A stretch of 64,000 nucleotides of DNA from Flavobacterium gelidicaeli (GCF_013294005.1 NZ_JABSNK010000009.1:62001-126000), one strand, 5' to 3'. Counted from the first letter of the stretch, positions 8,369-17,650 are shown. The notes: a model not told the origin generated them from the letters alone. Translations and numbers: made by a program.

Positions 8369-8755
8369 TTACATGTACTTTTCAAGGAATCTAAAAAAGT
8401 CTTTTTTAAGCTCGGCGTAAATATGTCTTTGCGTTTCTATTTTGTCTCTAAAGGCTAAATGTTCTTTAGTAGATTGAATATCTAAAGCATTCTCACCCGT
8501 CATGCTTTGTCCAGCGATACGCTCCTCGTGTTTTTCGATAATTTCTTGTAGATCTTCGATTACACCACCGTGCAACACAAATTCGTTTTGATAATGTTCT
8601 AATTGAGCCAATACATCTTTGTCTGTCCAGCGAGTCACGAGTTCGCTCAATTTGTTATTGAAGAATACTAATTCGTCTTTCCAAAAGGCCAATTCCCCTT
8701 TCCATTGTTCGTGTTCAAAATGCATATTGCTGTTGTATAAAACTTCATTTTTCAT
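8369..8755 (-). CDS. Hypothetical helical cytoplasmic protein under FNR-like control
   Basis: A 128-aa, Glu/Lys-rich, largely helical protein with no signal peptide, membrane segment or cysteine. Aromatic and His residues are spread along predicted long helices, resembling a four-helix bundle or coiled coil, but no named family is recognised. It is monocistronic, with a terminator at 8286-8324 and a promoter at 8799-8842 of the same design as dps and the oleate hydratase operon. A stress or anaerobic role is therefore inferred only from regulation. Confidence 0.7.
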   Translation of the reverse strand: MKNEVLYNSNMHFEHEQWKGELAFWKDELVFFNNKLSELVTRWTDKDVLAQLEHYQNEFVLHGGVIEDLQEIIEKHEERIAGQSMTGENALDIQSTKEHLAFRDKIETQRHIYAELKKDFFRFLEKYM

Positions 8756-8798
8756 GATTTAGGCTTTTAATGTTAGTACTAGTGTAGTAAATATTCAT

Positions 8799-8842
8799 CA
8801 AAAGTATCTCAATCAGGCACTGTTTAAAATGACTTAGGTCAG
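8799..8842 (-). promoter_or_regulatory. Promoter of the 128-aa protein gene with FNR-like dyad
   Basis: On the minus strand, CTGAC-CTAA-GTCAT (8829-8842) is followed after exactly 22 bp by TACTTTTG (8799-8806), a perfect TAnnTTTG box. It is the third member of the class with core TGAY-N4-RTCA. Confidence 0.75.
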
Positions 8843-8861
8843 TTGTCATTATTTAACTACT

Positions 8862-9332
8862 TTAAATTCCTTTACAGTTCCCGTTATGAACTATTGAGAA
8901 ATTACAAGAATTAGCAATAAAGCATAGTTCGTTTGCCTTTTTATGTAGCGTTAAAGCTAGTGTGATTTGTTCTTTATTTTGAATAATAACTTGAGGAAAT
9001 AATCGAACTTCTATAAACCTACCGGATCCATTATCTAAAACTTCAAGCGTTGCTTCGGCATTATCAGTGTACGAGAGTATTTCGATTCCGTTTTGCGCAC
9101 ACAGATACAAATACGACATCATGTGACAAGAAACTAAACTACTTAGTAACAAATCTTCGGGATTATATAATGTAGGATCTCCCTTAAAAGCTTTGGCAGC
9201 AGATACGTTCAGTATTTCTTTTCCTTCGATGGAAATGGTGTGGCTTTTAGTGTAATTTTTCTGCTGTGTTTTGACAATTTCTTTATTAGAAAACCAATTC
9301 AATCTTGCCTTAAATAAATGGGTAAAACTCAT
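8862..9332 (-). CDS. OsmC/Ohr-family peroxiredoxin-like protein
   Basis: A 156-aa OsmC-family protein; family members reduce organic hydroperoxides with two conserved cysteines. Seen: Cys69 in SLVSCHMMSYL, then Cys137 and Cys143 in the CFIANSC segment. The reading frame is open 20 codons further upstream to 9392, but a perfect -7 box (9349-9356) lies inside that extension, so the ATG at 9332 (MSFTHLFKAR) is chosen. It sits downstream of other peroxide-defence genes but has its own promoter. Whether it is Ohr-type or OsmC-type cannot be settled by eye. Confidence 0.85.
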   Translation of the reverse strand: MSFTHLFKARLNWFSNKEIVKTQQKNYTKSHTISIEGKEILNVSAAKAFKGDPTLYNPEDLLLSSLVSCHMMSYLYLCAQNGIEILSYTDNAEATLEVLDNGSGRFIEVRLFPQVIIQNKEQITLALTLHKKANELCFIANSCNFSIVHNGNCKGI

Positions 9333-9348
9333 GTTGCTTATTTTATTA

Positions 9349-9356
9349 CAAAAGTA
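9349..9356 (-). promoter_or_regulatory. -7 box of the OsmC-like gene
   Basis: TACTTTTG on the minus strand is a perfect TAnnTTTG box. The predicted start of transcription is about 10 nt before the ATG at 9332, giving a very short leader. No Crp/Fnr dyad lies 22 bp upstream. Confidence 0.55.
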
Positions 9357-9449
9357 CTTAAAAATGCTATGGGTATTAAAAAGAGTATTCATTCAAAATT
9401 TTACTTATTGTGCAACTAGCAATCCTTAAAAACCTGATTTTTTGAATTA

Positions 9450-9457
9450 TATTTTTG
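9450..9457 (+). promoter_or_regulatory. Candidate -7 box of the EamA exporter gene
   Basis: TATTTTTG fits TAnnTTTG and lies about 30 bp before the start codon at 9489. No convincing -33 element was seen at the usual spacing. Confidence 0.4.
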
Positions 9458-9488
9458 TAGTTTTACCAATTAACCGCAACTTTATAAA

Positions 9489-10340
9489 GTGAAACAAAAG
9501 CTACTTAATATCCCTCCTATTCCTGCTGTTTTGTTTGCTATAATCAGCGTACAGTCTGGTGCAGCCATAGCCAAAACATTGTTTCCAGTACTTGGAGCGG
9601 CTGCAACAGCATCCTTAAGAATAGGGATTTCTGCGATTATTTTAGTAGCCGTTTACAAACCAAACTTATTTAAAATTACGAGCAACCAATGGAAAATTGT
9701 CATTCCATATGGTTTGTCTTTAGGAGCGATGAATTTAATTTTTTATCTCGCAATTGAGAGAATTCCAATAGGGCTTGCCGTAACACTTGAATTCATAGGA
9801 CCGTTAGTCGTTGCCGTTCTAGGTTCAAAACGGATATTAGATTATTTATGGGTGCTTCTCGCTGCTTCAGGAATCGTTTTGATAGCTCCATGGAAAGAGG
9901 AAGGTGTAGATTTGCTTGGCGTAGTATTTGCATTGACTGCAGGTGCTATGTGGGCTGCATATATCATATTAGGAGGAAAAGTTTCTAAAATAATGAAAGG
10001 TGGCGAAGCTGTTGCGACCGGAATGTTATTTGCCTCGATGTTGATTATTCCTTTCGGAATTATGGGGAACGGATTTGCTACTATCACACCCCATTTCTTT
10101 TATTTGGGAGTTGCCTTAGCACTTTTATCCAGTGCTATTCCGTTTACTTTAGAAATGAAAGCACTAGGGCAATTACCTTCACGTACCTTTAGTATTTTAA
10201 TGAGTTTAGAACCTGCAGTAGCTTCTATATGTGGTTTACTTTTTTTAAACGAAGTACTTACATTTAATGAAGTTATAGCAGTTCTTTTTGTTGTTATTGC
10301 ATCAGCAGGATCTACACTAACTGCTAAAAAAAATCGTTAA
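9489..10340 (+). CDS. EamA/RhtA-type drug/metabolite transporter
   Basis: A 283-aa inner-membrane protein with about ten hydrophobic helices arranged as two EamA repeats, most similar in pattern to RhtA-type exporters of threonine/homoserine (for example SGAAIAKTLFPVLGAAATASLRI near the N-terminus and a second repeat beginning near residue 150). It is transcribed divergently from the OsmC-like gene and is monocistronic. The exported substrate cannot be told from sequence. Confidence 0.85.
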   Translation: MKQKLLNIPPIPAVLFAIISVQSGAAIAKTLFPVLGAAATASLRIGISAIILVAVYKPNLFKITSNQWKIVIPYGLSLGAMNLIFYLAIERIPIGLAVTLEFIGPLVVAVLGSKRILDYLWVLLAASGIVLIAPWKEEGVDLLGVVFALTAGAMWAAYIILGGKVSKIMKGGEAVATGMLFASMLIIPFGIMGNGFATITPHFFYLGVALALLSSAIPFTLEMKALGQLPSRTFSILMSLEPAVASICGLLFLNEVLTFNEVIAVLFVVIASAGSTLTAKKNR

Positions 10341-10449
10341 TTTAGTGTGGATATATTTTAGCAGTAGCGTATCAATTTCCTTTTTATGAAATGAATAATT
10401 TAGAAACAGCTTTATACCAAACACAAGTAGAGTATAGTCCCATTAATTT

Positions 10450-10509
10450 TTGTCACATCGAGCAGAGGTAAGAAGCAATAGTGGTACTCCACTTCGCTCG
10501 AACTGACAA
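10450..10509. repeat. REP-like imperfect palindrome
   Basis: TTGTCACATCGAGC (10450-10463) pairs with GCTCGAACTGACAA (10496-10509) at 12 of 14 positions around a 32-nt centre. The TGTCA..TCGAGC end sequence is typical of palindromes scattered through flavobacterial genomes. It lies between two convergent genes. Confidence 0.55.
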
Positions 10510-10537
10510 TTATGCTGTTTTATAAATAGCATTGGTA

Positions 10538-11113
10538 TTATATCTTGATTGTTGCTCCCATTATTTTTAAAAATTCTCTAATAAAACTAGGGTGAGCTGG
10601 CCAAGCTGGTGATGTTACTAAATTCCCATCTACATATACGCCATCTGCAGGGATTGATTGGAATTCTCCTCCTGCTAAAGTTACCTCAGGACCAACTGCT
10701 GGATAGGCTGTTAATTTTCTTCCTTTTACTACATCGGCAGCTGTCAAAATTTGAATACCATGACAAATGGCTGCTACCGGTTTGTTCACTTTAAAAAAAT
10801 ACTGAACAAATTCAAGTACTTTCTTATTTAATCTTAAATATTCTGGTGCTCTACCTCCAGCAATAACTAAACCATCATAATCCTCTACGTTTACCTTATC
10901 AAAACTATAATTTAAAACAAAATTATGTCCTGGTTTTTCAGAGTAAGTTTGATCTCCTTCGAAATCATGAATGGCAGTTTTAATCGAATCTCCCTTTTTT
11001 TTATCTGGACAAACGGTATGCACTTCATAACCTACCATTTCAAGCATTTGAAAAGGAACCATTGTTTCGTAATCTTCTGTGTAATCTCCTGTTAAGAATA
11101 GTACTTTTTTCAT
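10538..11113 (-). CDS. DJ-1/PfpI-family protein
   Basis: A 191-aa protein of the DJ-1/PfpI (class I glutamine amidotransferase-like) superfamily. The nucleophile-elbow Cys lies in [12 protein letters not shown] and the active-site Glu region near the N-terminus is [10 protein letters not shown]. Members include intracellular proteases, chaperones and glyoxalase III-type deglycases. No signal peptide is present. It is monocistronic. The exact activity is unassigned; a stress role suits the neighbourhood. Confidence 0.85.
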   Translation of the reverse strand: MKKVLFLTGDYTEDYETMVPFQMLEMVGYEVHTVCPDKKKGDSIKTAIHDFEGDQTYSEKPGHNFVLNYSFDKVNVEDYDGLVIAGGRAPEYLRLNKKVLEFVQYFFKVNKPVAAICHGIQILTAADVVKGRKLTAYPAVGPEVTLAGGEFQSIPADGVYVDGNLVTSPAWPAHPSFIREFLKIMGATIKI

Positions 11114-11394
11114 CGTTTGTTTAGTTTTTTGATGTGATTATTTTAAAATAATAAATGCTGTTTCTATAGACTCAAATATAACGAAATTGTTTCAGGTAAA
11201 CACCTACTTATAATTAAATGTCCTATACTATCACTCCTAATTTGTTTTAGAAAGAAATCACTATTAAACTCATTTACAACAGTATTACACACATTTAAAA
11301 ACCCTAGCAACCAGCAACCTAATCTTTTGGAATTTACAAAAATGAAGTTGCTTTTATTTTAGATTAAAAAAAAAGGTCAAACTTAAATGATGGA
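11114..11394. other. Intergenic, no gene seen
   Basis: AT-rich DNA upstream of the DJ-1/PfpI gene. A TATATTTG-type box (11173-11180, minus strand) may be its promoter; no Crp/Fnr dyad lies 22 bp further up. Confidence 0.4.
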
Positions 11395-11556
11395 TTACTT
11401 TCCATTTAAATGATAAAACCGATTGCCTAAAAATAAAATTAATAAATACACAAGTGTTGCAATTATAGCAAGTGTGAACATAAAAGTGATGATATTTAGT
11501 ACAAAATTGGGAACAAAATGAAGTCTGGGATGGGTATAATAAGGTTCACGATGCAA
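11395..11556 (-). CDS. Possible small membrane protein (53 aa, TTG start)
   Basis: An open frame on the minus strand whose last ~30 residues form a convincing transmembrane segment (FTLAIIATLVYLLILFLG) followed by a short basic tail. No ATG precedes the helix except an internal Met. A TTG at 11556 preceded by GAAAGG is a possible start. It could also be the 3' remnant of a larger decayed gene, since the frame stays open upstream to a stop near 11630. No family recognised. Confidence 0.25.
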   Translation of the reverse strand: MHREPYYTHPRLHFVPNFVLNIITFMFTLAIIATLVYLLILFLGNRFYHLNGK

Positions 11557-11697
11557 CCTTTCGTGGATAGAATTTTTTATTATTTTGATTTTCTTTTTTA
11601 TAACTAAAAATTTATGTTTTTACCTTGATAATTGACATTCTAAAATTACACAATTAATTTACAATAAGGCTTTTATATGCCTCTAATTTTAAGATCA

Positions 11698-13275
11698 TTA
11701 ATTATCCTTTTGTTTATTTTTAATTTGCGCCATTGCTCTTTCGGCAATTGCAGTAATCGATAGCGACGGATTCACCCCAGGATTTGCTGATATCATTGCA
11801 CCATCAACAACCAACATATTTTTATACCCAAAAACTTCATTATTCTTATTGATCACCCCTTTGCTAGAATCCTCCGCCATTACAGCACCGCCTAAAACGT
11901 GTGCTGTGGAGGGAATTCCAGCAATCGATTCTAAAACAAACGAAGTAGGCTTCCCTCCTATTATTTCGCTATATTTTTTTGTTAAAGCGATAGACGCTGG
12001 AATATCTGCAGATGGTTTTACACCTGAACTTACCGTAGATGACATGCCGCCAAACCAGTTTCCCTTGAATTTTAAAGTACTGTCTATTGATTGCATAAAT
12101 AGTAAAACTGTTGTGCTTTTTGACCAACTATTTCTAAAGTAGATTTTAAAATACGACAACGGAAAACGGAAAAATTGCTTGAACATATTAAGCAATCTTG
12201 TCAAACTATTTTTTCCATTCGATAAAGGCAAATGCAATAATTTCCAAAAACCAGAACCTTCGGCATACCTAACAATTTCTAAATGGCTGTTTTCATCTGT
12301 ATGCAACATGCTACCTATAGCAACTCCCTTAGACAAATTTTTACTTTTATCTAAAGTAGAAACACTTATTAAAGTTTCATTGTTTGTACGGATATTATCG
12401 CCCAAAGTATCAGACAATAACGGCAACGATTTTTGCTTAAGCTGCAACAACAACTTTATTGTACCCAATACTCCACCCGAGAAAACAACTCCTTTAGCAG
12501 TAAAATGCTTTTTTTTACCAAAGACTTTTGTGCTTGATTTCACACTAATTTTGTATCCAGAAGCGCCATCATTATTATCTATAGGTACGACATCTACAAC
12601 CTCGTTTTCAGCTAAGATCTCGGCACCGTTATTTTGAGCTAAATAAAGGTAATTTTTATCCAAAGTATTTTTAGCGTTATGCCTGCATCCCGTCATGCAA
12701 CCACCACAAAAAGTACAGCCAGATCGATCAGGACCTTTACCTTCAAAATAAGGATCTTTTACCTCCTGCCCTTCTTTACCAAAGAAAACAGCAACATCAG
12801 GGTGCTCAAACTGATCTTCTCTACCCAACTCTTTTGCCAAGGTTTGCAAGGCAATGTCCCCGTCAAATAATTTAGGATTGCGAGCTGCTCCAAGCATTTT
12901 AAGCGCTAACTGGTAAAAAGGCTTTAATTCGGTTTCCCAATCTGCGAGTTGGCTCCAACTTCCTGATTTATAAAAATTGGTTTTGGGTATTGGTAATGTA
13001 TTGGCGTAGACTAGTGATCCGCCACCTACGCCCGTTCCAGAAATCACTACAATATGCTTGAAAATACTCATTTTCATAATTCCAAAAAAGCGTAAATGAG
13101 GCATCCACAACCATTTGCGTAGTTTCCAGTTGGTCTTGGCAAAGTCGGTTGCTTTGTACCATTTTCCTTTTTCGACAACCAGTACTTTATAGCCTTTTTC
13201 AGAAAGACGCAAAGCACTTACTGAACCTCCAAAACCACTTCCTATTATGATATAATCAAAATCGTGCTGCATCAT
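11698..13275 (-). CDS. GMC-family oxidoreductase (cholesterol-oxidase-like)
   Basis: A 525-aa FAD-dependent alcohol dehydrogenase/oxidase. Seen: an N-terminal Rossmann motif GSGFGGS (residues 12-18), GTGVGGGS near 80, and the C-terminal GMC signature with VVDGAMISANPGVNPSLSI. A cysteine cluster C-x2-C-x2-C-x3-C (CTFCGGCMTGC) lies near residue 188, as in other cholesterol-oxidase-like GMC proteins. It has no signal peptide. It is monocistronic on the minus strand. The substrate (sterol, long-chain or other alcohol) is unknown. Confidence 0.8.
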   Translation of the reverse strand: MMQHDFDYIIIGSGFGGSVSALRLSEKGYKVLVVEKGKWYKATDFAKTNWKLRKWLWMPHLRFFGIMKMSIFKHIVVISGTGVGGGSLVYANTLPIPKTNFYKSGSWSQLADWETELKPFYQLALKMLGAARNPKLFDGDIALQTLAKELGREDQFEHPDVAVFFGKEGQEVKDPYFEGKGPDRSGCTFCGGCMTGCRHNAKNTLDKNYLYLAQNNGAEILAENEVVDVVPIDNNDGASGYKISVKSSTKVFGKKKHFTAKGVVFSGGVLGTIKLLLQLKQKSLPLLSDTLGDNIRTNNETLISVSTLDKSKNLSKGVAIGSMLHTDENSHLEIVRYAEGSGFWKLLHLPLSNGKNSLTRLLNMFKQFFRFPLSYFKIYFRNSWSKSTTVLLFMQSIDSTLKFKGNWFGGMSSTVSSGVKPSADIPASIALTKKYSEIIGGKPTSFVLESIAGIPSTAHVLGGAVMAEDSSKGVINKNNEVFGYKNMLVVDGAMISANPGVNPSLSITAIAERAMAQIKNKQKDN

Positions 13276-13377
13276 TTATAATTTATTTATCGAAAAATAA
13301 GCATTTTTATCTAATTATGATGCATGCATAATAAAAAGGAATGGTCTCTAAATCCATTTTTTTTTATAAACATAAAA

Positions 13378-13407
13378 AAACCGCCTATCTTTAAAAGAAG
13401 GCGGTTT
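13378..13407 (-). terminator. Terminator of gapN
   Basis: A perfect 9-bp stem AAACCGCCT / AGGCGGTTT with a 12-nt loop, followed on the minus strand by a T run, just past the gapN stop at 13426. Confidence 0.85.
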
Positions 13408-13425
13408 GATTTAATAAAAAATGTT

Positions 13426-15006
13426 TTACAAAATATAATCTGTTGTGATAAAGTTAGATTCTTCACTATTTAATAATGCTTGTAAAATTTCGTTATTATA
13501 ATCATTGTCTTTTGAAGCAACAAAAGTTCTAATCGAGAATGAACGTAAGGCATCATGAATACTTAATGTTCCTACAGCCGAGTCTTTACGACCTGTGAAC
13601 GGATAAATATCTGGACCTCTTTGACAAGAACTATTTAAATTCACACGACAAACTAAGTTCACCAATGTATCAATTAGCGGTGCCAATGTTTTAATGTCTT
13701 TCCCAAACAAACTTACTTGTTGGCCATAATTAGATTCGGCCATATCATTTAAAGGTTCTTGTATATCATCAAAAGTTAAAATAGGCACAACAGGTCCAAA
13801 TTGCTCCTCGTGATAAATACGCATCTCCTTGTTTACTGGATACAATACCGCTGGGAAAATATAATTAGGGTGGTGATGTCCTCCTTTTTCATTAATCACT
13901 TTAGCGCCTTTGCTAGTAGCATCATCAATTAATTCTTGAATATAAGCTGGTTTTTCTTTTTCAGGAAGTGGTGTTAATGAAACGCCTTTTTCCCATGGGT
14001 TTCCAAATTTTAATTCATCCACTTTAGCAGCAAATCTTTTGTTGAATTCTACTGCAATATTTTCATGGACATACAATACTTTTAAAGCAGTACAACGTTG
14101 TCCATTAAAAGACAAAGTTCCTGAAATACACTCTTGTATTGCCAAGTCTAAATCGGCGTCTGGAAGAATAATCGCTGGGTTTTTGGCTTCAAGCCCTAAA
14201 ATTAAACGCAATCTATTTTTATTAGGATGTTGGTCTTGCAAAGCAATAGCCGACTTACTATTACCAATTAAAGCTAGAACAGTAACTTTTCCTGACGCCA
14301 TAATAGGCGACGCAACTTCACGACCTCTACCGTAAACTATATTAATAACTCCAGCTGGAAAACTATTTCTAAATGCTTCTAACAGTGGGGATATTACAAG
14401 AACACCATGTTTTGCAGGTTTAAAAACCACTGTATTCCCCATAATTAAAGCTGGAATAAGCAAAGCAAATGTTTCATTTAATGGGTAATTGTAAGGCCCT
14501 AGGCATAGCACAACACCTAACGGACCACGACGTACCATAGCGTTTACACCTTGACTTTTAGTAAATTTAGCGTTATCACGGTCTAATTTTTTATAATCTT
14601 CAATAGTATCGTAAATATATTCTACGGTTCTATCAAATTCTTTTTGAGAATCTGGTAATGACTTTCCTATTTCCCACATCAAGTATTTTACTACTTCATC
14701 ACGGGTAGCTTCCATTTGAACTACAAAACGAGTCATGCATTTAATACGATCTTTTACGCGCATGGTAGGCCATAAACCTTGTCCGTTATTGTAGGCTTTA
14801 TCGGCAGCATCAACGGCTTCTAAACCTTCTTTTTCTCCCATATAAGGAATAGAACCTAATATGGTAGGTAAATACTCTTCGGTAGATGAAATGGTAGAAA
14901 AAACGGGGGAGGTTTGGCCTTCCCAGTTTACTAATGTTCCATTTAATAAATAAGTATCTTGATTTAGTAAATCTTTAATTTGATATTCTTCTGGTATCGA
15001 ATTCAT
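13426..15006 (-). CDS. gapN: NADP-dependent non-phosphorylating glyceraldehyde-3-phosphate dehydrogenase
   Basis: A 526-aa aldehyde dehydrogenase of the GAPN type, oxidising glyceraldehyde-3-phosphate directly to 3-phosphoglycerate with NADP+ and so bypassing ATP-yielding GAPDH. Seen: the ALDH oxyanion segment GPYNYPLNE, the general-base Glu in [10 protein letters not shown], the catalytic Cys in [10 protein letters not shown], and the late motif [10 protein letters not shown]. No targeting signal. It follows the rhodanese gene by 57 bp but a terminator lies between them, so it is probably expressed separately or by read-through. The GAPN assignment rests on GQRCTA and overall similarity. Confidence 0.85.
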   Translation of the reverse strand: MNSIPEEYQIKDLLNQDTYLLNGTLVNWEGQTSPVFSTISSTEEYLPTILGSIPYMGEKEGLEAVDAADKAYNNGQGLWPTMRVKDRIKCMTRFVVQMEATRDEVVKYLMWEIGKSLPDSQKEFDRTVEYIYDTIEDYKKLDRDNAKFTKSQGVNAMVRRGPLGVVLCLGPYNYPLNETFALLIPALIMGNTVVFKPAKHGVLVISPLLEAFRNSFPAGVINIVYGRGREVASPIMASGKVTVLALIGNSKSAIALQDQHPNKNRLRLILGLEAKNPAIILPDADLDLAIQECISGTLSFNGQRCTALKVLYVHENIAVEFNKRFAAKVDELKFGNPWEKGVSLTPLPEKEKPAYIQELIDDATSKGAKVINEKGGHHHPNYIFPAVLYPVNKEMRIYHEEQFGPVVPILTFDDIQEPLNDMAESNYGQQVSLFGKDIKTLAPLIDTLVNLVCRVNLNSSCQRGPDIYPFTGRKDSAVGTLSIHDALRSFSIRTFVASKDNDYNNEILQALLNSEESNFITTDYIL

Positions 15007-15038
15007 AATGTGGTTTTTTAGTTATAGTAATAAAAAAA

Positions 15039-15054
15039 AGAGGCAGGAGCCTCT
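15039..15054 (-). terminator. Terminator between rhodanese gene and gapN
   Basis: Stem AGAGGC / GCCTCT with a 4-nt loop, followed on the minus strand by eight Ts. It lies 10 bp after the rhodanese stop. Confidence 0.8.
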
Positions 15055-15063
15055 CTTTACGTT

Positions 15064-15375
15064 TTAGGGTGCAACAACGTCTCCGTTCCAAGCTAAGATC
15101 CCTCCTGATAAGTTATAAGCGTTTTCAATTCCTAACTCATTCATAACCTCACAAGCTTTTCCGCTTCTAGCTCCAGAGCGACAGTATACATAGTAGTTTT
15201 TATCTTTATCTAAAGCTTCTATTTGGTCAACAAAAGCCTGTCCTTGATGAATGTCTATATTTATAGCATTTTCAATAATTCCGTCGTTGAATTCATCTTC
15301 AGTACGTACATCTAATATTACTGCATTTTTATCAGCTTCAAGCTGTGCTACCCAATCTTCCTGTGTTAAATTCAT
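15064..15375 (-). CDS. Single-domain rhodanese sulfurtransferase
   Basis: A 103-aa rhodanese of GlpE/PspE size with the active-site loop CRSGARSG (persulfide-forming Cys) and the usual DVRTEDEF segment. No signal peptide, so it is cytoplasmic. It transfers sulfane sulfur between thiols, sulfite or cyanide. It is divergent from the Crp/Fnr gene and lies beside the other sulfur genes of this block. Confidence 0.9.
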   Translation of the reverse strand: MNLTQEDWVAQLEADKNAVILDVRTEDEFNDGIIENAINIDIHQGQAFVDQIEALDKDKNYYVYCRSGARSGKACEVMNELGIENAYNLSGGILAWNGDVVAP

Positions 15376-15669
15376 AATGATCTTTTTTGTAAAAATACAA
15401 TGTTTTTTGCTAACTAAAAACTAACAAATTGTGAATTAAATAATAATATCGAGAAAACGATTTCGTGACTAATTAATAACCAGCTAATTATAGATTATAC
15501 TAATAATCTTTAAATAAAAGTCTACTAAATCTATAGGTAAATTATAAAAACCGTAATGCTAATTAAAAGAACGTAAAGCAATTAACTTACTAAATTCTTT
15601 GCTAGTGATCTCTTATTTTTACCGTACTTTTACATTACTACATGGAAATTTTAATCCAAAAAAATAAAA
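15376..15669. other. Divergent intergenic region of rhodanese and Crp/Fnr genes
   Basis: 294 bp without a gene. TACTTTTA at 15625-15632 may be the -7 box of the Crp/Fnr gene, and TATTTTTA on the minus strand that of the rhodanese gene. Neither has a clear GTRAC-type dyad at the 22-bp position. Confidence 0.35.
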
Positions 15670-16296
15670 ATGCAAGAGACACTTAAAAAAATATTTCCCA
15701 ATTTTTCAACTGATTTACTGTTGGAAATTGAAAATCATGCCATCATACAATCCTTTGAAGCTGGAGATGTTATTATGCGAACCGGCCAATACATCAACTA
15801 CACCTTATTAGTTACAAAAGGACAATTAAAAATTTACCGCGAGGGAGAAAATGGAGGTGAATTTTTTATGTATTACCTACATCCAGGACAAGCTTGTGCA
15901 GTGTCAATGATATGCGCAACCAAAAGTCAAACTAGCCAGATTATGGCAAAGGCAATTGATGATGTCGAAATTATTATGTTGCCCCTATCGTTAATGGAAA
16001 AATGGATGATGGAACACCGTAGCTGGTATGAATTTGTTATTCTTACTTATCGAACTCGTTTTGAAGAAGTATTAGAAGTTCTCGATAATGTAGCTTTTAG
16101 AGCAATGGATGAACGATTAGAATTTTATTTAAAACGCAATAGCGATGCTTGTGGATGCAAAGATTTAAAACTTTCGCACCAGGATATAGCCACCGAATTG
16201 AATACGTCAAGAGAAGTCATTTCTCGATTATTAAAAAAGATGGAGCAGCGTGGTTTAGTACAGTTACATAGAAATCATATCGCACTATTAAAATAA
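15670..16296 (+). CDS. Crp/Fnr-family transcription regulator
   Basis: A 208-aa protein with an N-terminal cNMP-binding-like beta barrel (about 20-115), a dimerisation helix, and a C-terminal Crp-type winged helix (about 165-205). The recognition helix reads SREVISRLLKK: Arg181 and Glu182 match the CRP residues that read TGTGA, while Ser185/Arg186 match FNR. Cys76, Cys82, Cys161 and Cys163 could sense redox or sulfur species, but no FNR-type Fe-S cluster spacing is seen. It lies just upstream of the TSUP gene and is the nearest candidate to bind the TGTRA-N6-TYACT dyads at four promoters in this window. Confidence 0.88.
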   Translation: MQETLKKIFPNFSTDLLLEIENHAIIQSFEAGDVIMRTGQYINYTLLVTKGQLKIYREGENGGEFFMYYLHPGQACAVSMICATKSQTSQIMAKAIDDVEIIMLPLSLMEKWMMEHRSWYEFVILTYRTRFEEVLEVLDNVAFRAMDERLEFYLKRNSDACGCKDLKLSHQDIATELNTSREVISRLLKKMEQRGLVQLHRNHIALLK

Positions 16297-16309
16297 AAAA
16301 AAGCCTCTA

Positions 16310-16354
16310 TGTGATAAATGTTACTGTACAAGCACTTTTATCAATCAACCTTTG
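16310..16354 (+). promoter_or_regulatory. TSUP gene promoter with CRP-like dyad
   Basis: TGTGATAAATGTTACT (16310-16325) is a TGTGA-N6-TTACT dyad. Its core ends exactly 22 bp before AACCTTTG (16347-16354), one mismatch from TAnnTTTG. Same layout as the cydAB, CstB-like and RND operon promoters. Confidence 0.7.
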
Positions 16355-16370
16355 CAATAAAATTTAATAG

Positions 16371-17159
16371 ATGGAAATTCTTGGTTACTTTGCTTCAATA
16401 ATTATTGGTCTTTCCTTAGGACTAATAGGTGGTGGCGGTTCTATTCTTGCTGTACCTATTTTAGTATATCTTTTTCATGTACATCCTGAAAAGGCAACAA
16501 GTTATTCTTTATTTATTGTAGGATTCACCTCTATGATAGGCTCTTACAATCATTATAGATTAGGGAATTTAAAAATCAAGTCGGCATTAGTATTTGCTAT
16601 TCCTTCTATTGTATCGCTTTTATTTGTTCGAAAAATGGTGTTTCATTTAATCCCTGACTCATTATTTTACATTCAATCTTTTGAGGTGACTAAGAATTTA
16701 TTAATCATGGTTGTTTTTGCTTTTTTGATGATTGCCACATCAATCTCTATGATTAAAAACAATAAAAATCTAAAAGAAGGCGTCGTTACTAATTATAAAA
16801 TGTTGGCTACAGTGGGTTTTCTAGTAGGTTTAATAATTGGTTTTTTAGGCGCTGGTGGCGGTTTTTTAATTATTCCTGCTTTGTTGTTTTTTGCTGACTT
16901 ACCTATGAAACAAGCCGTAGGGACCTCATTATTTATTATATTCATTAATTCTCTTATTGGTTTTGGAGGGGATGTTTTAGGAGGTGTTGTATTAGATTAT
17001 AAATTACTTCTTATCATATCATTAATGGCTGTTATTGGTTTATTTATTGGAACACAATTATCTAAAAAAATTGATGGTGCAAAATTAAAACCTGCATTTG
17101 GTTGGTTCGTTTTGGTCATGGGAATCTATATCATCACTAAAGAGATTTTCTTTAAATAA
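16371..17159 (+). CDS. TSUP (TauE/SafE) family sulfur-anion exporter
   Basis: A 262-aa inner-membrane protein with about eight helices and the two internal Gly-rich repeats of the TauE/SafE family (GLSLGLIGGGGSILAVP near residue 14 and GLIIGFLGAGGGFLIIP near 155). Members export sulfite, sulfoacetate, thiosulfate or other organosulfur anions. It lies 75 bp downstream of the Crp/Fnr gene but has its own CRP-like promoter. Placement beside rhodanese and persulfide dioxygenase genes suggests export of sulfite or thiosulfate (inference). Confidence 0.85.
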   Translation: MEILGYFASIIIGLSLGLIGGGGSILAVPILVYLFHVHPEKATSYSLFIVGFTSMIGSYNHYRLGNLKIKSALVFAIPSIVSLLFVRKMVFHLIPDSLFYIQSFEVTKNLLIMVVFAFLMIATSISMIKNNKNLKEGVVTNYKMLATVGFLVGLIIGFLGAGGGFLIIPALLFFADLPMKQAVGTSLFIIFINSLIGFGGDVLGGVVLDYKLLLIISLMAVIGLFIGTQLSKKIDGAKLKPAFGWFVLVMGIYIITKEIFFK

Positions 17160-17650
17160 ACTAAAGTCATCCCCTATAAATTTTCAAAATTGAATTATAA
17201 AATAAGTTGAATAACCACTTATCAACATGATTACAAGTTTAAACCCTATTTATCCTTAGTGATTTTAATGAATTTGTTATGAGTAAAACCTATTAAATAA
17301 TAGCTTATAAATTCAGTTAAGCAGCCTTAAAGTGTTCTATATTCAATAACAAAATAAACAAAAACCTTTTCCCTTATTAAAATAGTATCCACTGATTAAA
17401 TCATTTTGAATCATATTATTCTTTTACAATAAAGTTTTCAAGGCTATTTGAGACCAATAAACTTTAATATCGCCTTTTTTCATGAATTCTATTCTAAATA
17501 TTATTCTACTTTTTTATTTAATTATGTCAAAATATTGACATAAAAAAGAGTTGTTTTCGAGCAAAATAATATTAAAATCCTTTTCTATATCAAAGCTTAT
17601 CATTAATTAAATAGCCTCCTCATCTTACTTGAACATACTGTTATACAAAA
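17160..17650. other. Long intergenic region, no gene seen
   Basis: About 490 bp of very AT-rich sequence between convergent TSUP and cydB genes. Stops are frequent in all frames and no repeat or RNA structure was recognised. Confidence 0.4.

Noticed and set aside
8185..8394. 69-aa plus-strand open frame
   Set aside because: It lies within the Flavo-1-like element and the terminator of the convergent gene; no start signal, and the peptide has no coherent features.
9333..9392. 20-residue N-terminal extension of the OsmC-like protein
   Set aside because: A perfect -7 box lies inside it, so the transcript would start downstream of that ATG.
12179..12637. 152-aa plus-strand frame opposite the GMC oxidoreductase
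   Set aside because: Antisense shadow; the minus-strand protein has conserved FAD and GMC motifs over the same bases.
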